Assembly: GCA_025451425.1 (NCBI GenBank)
Contig: JANWKK010000151.1
Coordinates: 1 to 18,239, forward strand
Source: Gemmatimonadaceae bacterium
Lineage (GTDB): Bacteria; Gemmatimonadota; Gemmatimonadetes; Gemmatimonadales; Gemmatimonadaceae
Direction: 5' to 3'
Length of the DNA: 18,239 nucleotides
Shown: positions 13,617 to 18,239 of the stretch, piece by piece
Position numbering within the stretch: the first letter of the stretch is position 1
Layout of the letters: each line of letters begins with the position of its first letter
Program-made: the position numbers and the translations under genes
Notes under the pieces: model-generated
Told to the model about the DNA's origin: nothing
Seen by the model: the letters and a program-made list of their open reading frames with translations, nothing else
The model's database searches: none

Positions 13617-15216
13617 CAATTTACGATTGTCTGTTCGGCGCGTCGCCGTTGTCGCCGTCGCTGCGATCGCGCTGCCAACGCTTGCCGGCGCACAGGACAC
13701 CGCGTCCCGCAGCCCGCTGCGCCCCCGCAGCACCGCCGAGGACCTGCAGATGTTCAGCCAGGTGCTCAACCAGATCCGCGTGAACCATCCTGACTCGCTG
13801 GACATGCACGAGCTGTTCATGGCGGCGATCGAAGGAATGGTCCACGCAGCGGACCCGCACTCCTTTGTCATTCCCGCGGTTCGCTTGAATCCCGCGAGGG
13901 CGGCGGCATATCGTGACGGGAAGCTCTATCCGGTGCCGGTAGATTTCCGGTTCATCGATGGCGCACCGGTCGTGGTCAGCGTCGAGCCGCAGTCGAAGGC
14001 AGCGGAGCAGGACATCCTGGTTGGCGACGAGCTGGTGAGTATCGACGGCAAGCCCGTTGACGCAACGTCGCCGATGGAGCTCGATATCGGCATCGCCGGG
14101 CCGAAGAACTCGACCGTCTCGTTAGGCTTCGAGCGGCGCCGGATCGATGGATCGACCGTGCAACTCGTGCGCATCGTGAAACGCGAGCGTGTCGATGACG
14201 CTACCGCGGTACCGGCCGCGTTCATGCTCGATCAACAAACGGGCTACGTTCGAATCACGACGTTCGTGAATGACAAGGTGGCCGACGATCTCCACGACGC
14301 GCTCGGCCGAATGGAAAAGCAGGGAATGACGCGGCTCCTCATCGATCTCCGCGACAACGGTGGCGGCCGCGTCGACCAGGCGGCGAAGATTGCGGGAGAG
14401 TTCCTGCCCAAAGGGGCGATCGTCTATACCGCCGAAGGTCGCAAAGCGGACGTCACCGATACCTCACGCGTTTCACGTTCATTCTGGCGGAGCGAAAAAC
14501 GCTATCCAATCGTACTGTTGGTGAACGATGGGACCGCGAGTGCCTCGGAGCTCGTCGCCGGTGCGCTTCAGGATCACGACCGCGCGCTCGTCGTTGGAAC
14601 CCCGACTTTCGGCAAGTCGCTGCTCATGGCTGGTTTTCCGATGTCTGACGGGTCATTCATCGAGCTCGTCATCGGTCACGTCCGGACGCCCTGCGGCCGT
14701 GTGATTCAGCGCCAGTATCACTCGATCTCACGACACGAGTACTACCGCCTCGCCGGTGTCGAACGCGATACTGTTGGGCGGCCAAGCTGCAAAACGGATC
14801 AGGGGCGCACTGTGTATGGCGGCGGTGGGATATACCCTGACGTTAGGCTCGCGGAAGACCCTCAACCGCTGTGGCTCGCGCACATGCGTGAGAACGATCT
14901 CGTGTTAAAGTGGATCGGTGGCTACGTTAGTGCGAACGTCGGAATTCCAGCCACACTCGATGCTCTAGCCTCCCAGCCAGTGATGCCTCCTTCGGCGATT
15001 GCCGATTTCCGGTCCTTCGCTTCGCAGCAGTCGGTCGCTATTCCGGCCGGCAACGACGTTGACAGCGCCCTTCAACGGGTCCTCGTCCGCGCGCTCGCAC
15101 GCGCGAAGTTTGGCGACGCCGGCTATTATCGCGTTGCGGCACTCGTCGATCCCACGGTGCATCGCGCAGCGCAGCAGTTCGATGGCGCCTCGGCAATTCT
15201 CGCCAAGGCACCGTGA
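13609..15216 (+). CDS. Exported S41-family C-terminal-processing protease with PDZ domain
   Basis: The 535-residue product has a Sec signal (LSVRRVAVVAVAAIALPTLAG, cut near AGAQ). A helical N-terminal segment follows (VLNQIRVNHPDSLDMHELF to HAADPHSFVIPA), then a PDZ-like domain at about residues 105-185 with AAEQDILVGDELVSIDGKPV. The S41 core has LLIDLRDNGGGRVDQAAKIA. VNDGTASASELVAGALQDHD holds the nucleophile Ser311 and Asp322, and VVGTPTFGKSL holds Lys336, matching Ser430/Asp441/Lys455 of E. coli Prc. Such enzymes cut near the C-termini of periplasmic proteins. Beyond the core, about 130 residues (from NDLVLKWIGGYV) form a C-terminal extension. Genes before and after overlap it, and the two TPR proteins upstream may deliver substrates. 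Confidence 0.92.
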   Translation: MPNNLRLSVRRVAVVAVAAIALPTLAGAQDTASRSPLRPRSTAEDLQMFSQVLNQIRVNHPDSLDMHELFMAAIEGMVHAADPHSFVIPAVRLNPARAAAYRDGKLYPVPVDFRFIDGAPVVVSVEPQSKAAEQDILVGDELVSIDGKPVDATSPMELDIGIAGPKNSTVSLGFERRRIDGSTVQLVRIVKRERVDDATAVPAAFMLDQQTGYVRITTFVNDKVADDLHDALGRMEKQGMTRLLIDLRDNGGGRVDQAAKIAGEFLPKGAIVYTAEGRKADVTDTSRVSRSFWRSEKRYPIVLLVNDGTASASELVAGALQDHDRALVVGTPTFGKSLLMAGFPMSDGSFIELVIGHVRTPCGRVIQRQYHSISRHEYYRLAGVERDTVGRPSCKTDQGRTVYGGGGIYPDVRLAEDPQPLWLAHMRENDLVLKWIGGYVSANVGIPATLDALASQPVMPPSAIADFRSFASQQSVAIPAGNDVDSALQRVLVRALARAKFGDAGYYRVAALVDPTVHRAAQQFDGASAILAKAP

Positions 15217-16499
15217 CGACGTCCGCCACACGCACAACAGATCATCGGCACGCTATCGCGGCCAGCTTCCTCGGCTGGACGCTCGACGCGTTCGATTTCT
15301 TCCTCGTCGTGATGACGTTGACCGCCATCGCGAAGGATTTCGGACGTCCCGACAAAGCGCTTGCGTTGTCGCTGACGGTGACGCTCGCGTTTCGCCCTGT
15401 CGGCGCCTTTATCTTCGGCCTCCTCGCGGACCGTTACGGTCGGCGTTTGCCGTTGATGATCGATCTCGTTTTTTATTCGGTCGTTGAAGTAGCGACGGGC
15501 TTCGCGCACAGCTTCGGAACATTTCTCGTGCTGCGTGCGCTCTTCGGAATCGGCATGGGTGGCGAATGGGGTGTCGGCGCGTCGCTCGCGATGGAGAAGG
15601 CTCCGGCCGAGCGGCGTGGTATTCTCTCCGGGCTGCTGCAAGAGGGATACGCTTGCGGCTATCTGCTCGCGGCGCTGGCATATCTGGTTGTTTTCCCGCG
15701 GTGGGGATGGCGTCCCCTCTTCTTCATTGGCGGATTGCCCGCGTTACTCGCGCTCTACGTTCGTCTCGGCGTGAAGGAATCCGAAGTGTGGGAGCGAACG
15801 AAGCATGAAAGCTGGGGGGACCTCGGCCGCGGTATCGTCTCGCACTGGAAGCTCTTTTTCTACCTGGTCCTGCTGATGACGATGATGAACTTCATATCGC
15901 ACGGCACGCAGGACATGTATCCAACATTCCTCCAGCGTGACTGGGGCTTTACTCCCGAGAAGAGAGCGAACCTGACGGCATTTTCGATGGTGGGAGCGAT
16001 CACAGGCGGAATCGTCTTCGGCCACATTTCCGATCGCATCGGACGGCGGCGATCGATCGTCATTGCACTCATGCTTGCGCTGCTGGCGATTCCAATCTGG
16101 GCCTATGCGCCGGGTCTCGCTGTGCTTGTCGCGGGTGCTTTCATAATGCAGTTCATGGTGCCGGGCGCGTGGGGCGTAATCCCGGCGCACATTACCGAGC
16201 TCTCTCCCGACTCGGTTCGCGGCTTCCTCCCCGGGTTCGCCTATCAATGCGGCGTGATGATAGCGGGCACTGTCACCTATTTCGAGGCAGTTCTCGCCGA
16301 ACACATGACGTACGCCACCTCGATGGCGCTCACTGCGGCCACCGTGTTTATTGGCGGAGCGATCGTCGCTTGGCTCGGACGCGAACGCCGCGGCACGGTG
16401 TTCGGTGCGGCGCCTGCGCCGGCTGCGGGAAAGCAAAATGAACCCGGCATCGTTCAAGGATCACTTCTCGAGAGTCGCGCGAGCGTACGCCGCCGTTAG
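15213..16499 (+). CDS. MFS transporter (NanT/JEN1-like metabolite:H+ symporter type)
   Basis: The 428-residue product is a 12-helix major facilitator. The opening FLGWTLDAFDFFLVVMTLTA is the marker of the sugar-acid/metabolite:H+ symporter branch (NanT, lactate, dicarboxylate). The loop 2-3 motif is GLLADRYGRRLPLMI, and its repeat in the second half is GHISDRIGRRRSIVI. It should import an organic acid with protons; the substrate cannot be told. The start is a GTG at 15213 overlapping the protease TGA as GTGA, with AAGG before it. Its last 62 bases overlap the methyltransferase gene in another frame: the usual ending is near LGRERRG, and the 38 or so residues after it look like a tail without conserved function. 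Confidence 0.9.
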   Translation: MTTSATRTTDHRHAIAASFLGWTLDAFDFFLVVMTLTAIAKDFGRPDKALALSLTVTLAFRPVGAFIFGLLADRYGRRLPLMIDLVFYSVVEVATGFAHSFGTFLVLRALFGIGMGGEWGVGASLAMEKAPAERRGILSGLLQEGYACGYLLAALAYLVVFPRWGWRPLFFIGGLPALLALYVRLGVKESEVWERTKHESWGDLGRGIVSHWKLFFYLVLLMTMMNFISHGTQDMYPTFLQRDWGFTPEKRANLTAFSMVGAITGGIVFGHISDRIGRRRSIVIALMLALLAIPIWAYAPGLAVLVAGAFIMQFMVPGAWGVIPAHITELSPDSVRGFLPGFAYQCGVMIAGTVTYFEAVLAEHMTYATSMALTAATVFIGGAIVAWLGRERRGTVFGAAPAPAAGKQNEPGIVQGSLLESRASVRRR

Positions 16500-17211
16500 G
16501 CCGCAATATCCGGACGAGCTGTACGCCTTCCTTGCGTCACAGGCGCCCGCGCGCGATGTCGCATGGGACGCTGCGACCGGCAACGGCCAAGCTGCAATCG
16601 GCCTCGCGCGGCACATTCACCATGTCATCGCAACCGACGCGAGCGCCGAGCAAATCGCGCACGCCATTGCCGACGCGCGCGTAGAGTATCGCGTCGCACG
16701 CGCGGAACAAAGCGGGCTTTCGGACGCGTCGGTCGATTTGATCACGGTGGCGCAGGCGGCGCACTGGTTCGATCTCGATGCGTTCTACGACGAAGTTCGC
16801 CGAGTGGCCCGGCATGACGCACTCATCGCCCTGTGGTCCTACGGCTACTTCGTGATGTCGCCCGACATCGACGCGATCATCGATCGCTTCTCCGAAGGCA
16901 AGCTGCAGAGCTATTGGCCGAAGGAGAGCCGCGTAATTCGCGATCACTATCGTCCACTCCCATTTCCCTTTGCCGAAATCAACGCGCCCCGTTTCTGCAT
17001 GCGGCATCCGTTCGCGCTAGAGCAGCTCGAGCAATACTTCCGAAGCTGGTCGGGCGTGCAGCGCTACATCCACTCGAAAGGCGAAGATCCAGTTCCAATC
17101 GTGATGCGCGAGCTGGGAAACGTGTGGGGCGATCCACGCACATCACGAACAGCTTCGTTCGAGCTCTACCTTCGCGTTGGGCGCGTCGCTCCAGGGGCGC
17201 GCTCCTCCTGA
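16438..17211 (+). CDS. Class I SAM-dependent methyltransferase (CRG1/trans-aconitate methyltransferase-like)
   Basis: The 257-residue product begins with DHFSRVARAYAAVRPQYPDE, the usual N-terminus of this group. The SAM-binding motif I is VAWDAATGNGQAAIGLA (residues 41-57), followed by the acidic strand end VIATDASAEQI, a motif near VDLITVAQAAHWFDLDAFY, and VRRVARHDALIALWSYGYF. It should methylate a small carboxylate or other metabolite in the cytoplasm; the substrate is unknown. The ATG at 16438, preceded by GGGAAAG, is 62 bases inside the MFS gene; an in-frame upstream Met at 16351 lacks support. Because the conserved domain needs residues from about position 5, the overlap is real and not an over-long start call. 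Confidence 0.88.
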   Translation: MNPASFKDHFSRVARAYAAVRPQYPDELYAFLASQAPARDVAWDAATGNGQAAIGLARHIHHVIATDASAEQIAHAIADARVEYRVARAEQSGLSDASVDLITVAQAAHWFDLDAFYDEVRRVARHDALIALWSYGYFVMSPDIDAIIDRFSEGKLQSYWPKESRVIRDHYRPLPFPFAEINAPRFCMRHPFALEQLEQYFRSWSGVQRYIHSKGEDPVPIVMRELGNVWGDPRTSRTASFELYLRVGRVAPGARSS

Positions 17212-17318
17212 AAGGGAGCTATCTGTTTCGTATGTGATCTCGCGCACGTTCGGCCTAGAAACCAGGTGACCATGACGAGTCGAAAGGCGTCAATCTCGCG
17301 ACCCCTTCCGAGGCTCTA

Positions 17319-17801
17319 ATGTCACTCCCTCGTTCCCTAACCGGCGTCGTGGCAGCCGCACTACTCGCAGCGGTACTCCCGATTGCCGCGCATGCGCAGG
17401 CTACGCGACGCACCGCCTGCAACGATGGCTCGAGCACCAGCTCCGTCGGCAGCAACGCTTGCGACGGACATGGCGGCATCAACAAAGGTAAGACGTCACT
17501 AATCAACCGCACGCCCAGACACACCGAGACCGGTCACGTCGCGCAGGCCGGGACGCCGGCGTCCTCAGCGCACCCGCCTTACGAAGAGCGTCGTGGCTGG
17601 CGCTGGGCACATAAGGACGACAAGCGCGACGCCGAGCGCAGGCGCGAGGAGGAGCGCAGGCGCGAAGAAGAGCGCAGGCGCGAAGAAGAGCGACGCCGTG
17701 CGGAAAAGCACGACCGCGTGAAGTGCCGCGACGGCCGCTTCGAAAGCGCAAAGGGCAAGGGTAAGGCGGTCTGCAAGAACCACGGCGGCCTCGCCCACTA
17801 G
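17319..17801 (+). CDS. Small secreted protein with two Cys/HGG motifs and a charged helical linker
   Basis: The 160-residue product has a Sec signal (LTGVVAAALLAAVLPIAAHA). The mature part has two similar cysteine modules. The first, TACNDGSSTSSVG to ACDGHGGI, is near residues 33-54; the second, KCRDGRFESAKGKGKAVCKN then HGGL, is near 135-159. This Cys-x-DG ... Cys-x-x-HGG pattern resembles the DUF3761 family. Between them is a stretch of Glu and Arg (ERRREE repeated), forming a likely single stable helix. The gene is monocistronic by spacing. The function of the family is unknown to me. The ATG is chosen because it alone gives the signal; GAGG precedes it by five to six bases. Confidence 0.78.
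   Translation: MSLPRSLTGVVAAALLAAVLPIAAHAQATRRTACNDGSSTSSVGSNACDGHGGINKGKTSLINRTPRHTETGHVAQAGTPASSAHPPYEERRGWRWAHKDDKRDAERRREEERRREEERRREEERRRAEKHDRVKCRDGRFESAKGKGKAVCKNHGGLAH
17634..17705 (+). repeat. 18-base tandem repeat encoding ERRREE units
   Basis: Three units of GAGCGCAGGCGCGAAGAA (17634-17651, 17652-17669, 17670-17687) are near-identical, and a fourth (17688-17705) is degenerate. The unit length is a multiple of three, so copy-number changes would keep the frame and alter only the linker length of the secreted protein. Confidence 0.9.
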
Positions 17802-17821
17802 TCGCGAAGTAGCTACCTCCG

Positions 17822-17973
17822 TTACTCGGCGCGCTTCGTCAACACGACGCGCCCGCCGCTGAAGCGCAGCTCGATGTCGTCGCCGGGGCCGATCACCACG
17901 TCCCCGGTCGACGCGCGCGCGCGCCGATAGAGTTGAGGATGAAGCTGAGCGCCGAGAGTGAGAAGCGCAGGCC
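17822..17973 (-). pseudogene. Possible frameshifted gene remnant downstream of the PadR gene
   Basis: Between the two flanking genes the minus strand reads in a coding-like way in two frames. In the PadR frame, right after its stop, it gives LRFSLSALSFILNSIGARA; at a CG dinucleotide tract (17912-17924) the frame can shift to STGDVVIGPGDDIELRF and then SGGRVVLTKRAE before a TAA at 17822-17824. The second part resembles the beta-rich end of an AbrB/MazE-type domain, but the match is loose. No ATG or GTG starts it. It could be a decayed gene, a slippage-prone gene, or chance in GC-rich DNA. Confidence 0.3.
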
Positions 17974-18239
17974 TTACGCCGGCTCGGGTCCCGTAAGGAG
18001 ATGTTTGGCACGCGCGACCACCACGACTCGGGCGAGCCGCGCCAGCTCGAGCTGCAGTACTCTTCGCCCGAGCGCCGACAATCGATAGTATCGCCGCCGC
18101 TCATCCTCGTCGGACTTCGCGGCCGGAGTTCGCGCCCCTTTGCTGCGCGCGACTTCCTCGATGAGACCGGACGTGAGCATACGCTGAATCGAACCGTACA
18201 GCGTGCCAGGACCCATGTGAATTTGTCCCTCGGTCATCG
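17974..18239 (-). CDS. PadR-family transcriptional regulator (partial; 5' end beyond the right edge)
   Basis: The minus-strand frame enters from the right edge and ends at a TAA at 17974-17976. The visible 87 or so residues contain QIHMGPGTLYGSIQRM, the recognition-helix region of PadR winged-helix proteins, then GLIEEVARSKG, the wing DERRRYYRLSALGRRVL, and a helix LARLARVVVVARAKHLL for dimer contact. PadR repressors often control adjacent transporter or permease genes; that target would lie outside the window. The Met at 18237 is internal to the fold, so the true start lies further right. This is the only convincing minus-strand gene here. Confidence 0.9.
   Translation of the reverse strand, partial: MTEGQIHMGPGTLYGSIQRMLTSGLIEEVARSKGARTPAAKSDEDERRRYYRLSALGRRVLQLELARLARVVVVARAKHLLTGPEPA

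Noticed and set aside
1..18239. CRISPR arrays, tRNA or rRNA genes, transposases, phage genes
   Set aside because: I looked for direct spaced repeats, cloverleaf-like segments and integrase or transposase motifs and found none.

Overview
The window is a GC-rich, densely packed bacterial chromosome segment with nearly all genes on the + strand and many stop/start overlaps. The taxon cannot be proved from 18 kb. GC content, the mix of genes (Mo-hydroxylase maturation, YjcH/ActP acetate uptake, Sec-exported TPR proteins, a PadR regulator) and a strongly over-represented CCTAACG heptamer suggest a soil-type Gemmatimonadota-like organism; this is an inference of moderate to low certainty. I see no insertion sequence, tRNA, rRNA, CRISPR array or phage gene, and no gene-free gap exceeds about 200 bases.

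Region 1 (1-4161) looks like the end of an operon that matures a molybdenum hydroxylase (xanthine/CO dehydrogenase family). The tail of an unidentified gene overlaps an XdhC/CoxI protein. Then come a MoeA-like molybdopterin-binding protein, a NifU/IscU-type Fe-S scaffold and a MocA-like nucleotidyltransferase, each overlapping the next by 1-4 bases. A separately translated Tat-exported, DsrE-like protein with two cysteine pairs follows. Together the first four could supply sulfurated or nucleotide-form Mo cofactor and [2Fe-2S] clusters to an enzyme encoded upstream.

Region 2 (4162-10117) holds independent metabolic genes: msrB after a long intergenic hairpin, an AlkK-type acyl-CoA synthetase, an exported gamma-glutamyltransferase with a variant active-site motif, and the coupled pair DUF485 (YjcH-like) plus ActP-like Na+/acetate symporter.

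Region 3 (10118-11157) contains a structured 200-base leader, a Sec-exported 228-residue protein with a likely concanavalin-like fold, and a strong rho-independent terminator followed by an AT-rich promoter-like stretch.

Region 4 (11158-17211) is a five-gene overlapping operon: two tandemly duplicated exported TPR proteins, an exported PDZ/S41 C-terminal-processing protease, an MFS transporter and a SAM-dependent methyltransferase whose start lies 62 bases inside the transporter gene. The TPR-TPR-protease order recalls protease/adaptor pairs such as NlpI-Prc and LbcA-CtpA and is the most interesting system-level signal in the window.

Region 5 (17212-18239) has a small secreted protein with two Cys/HGG motifs joined by a charged helical repeat, a possible frameshifted remnant on the minus strand, and a PadR-family regulator that runs off the right edge.
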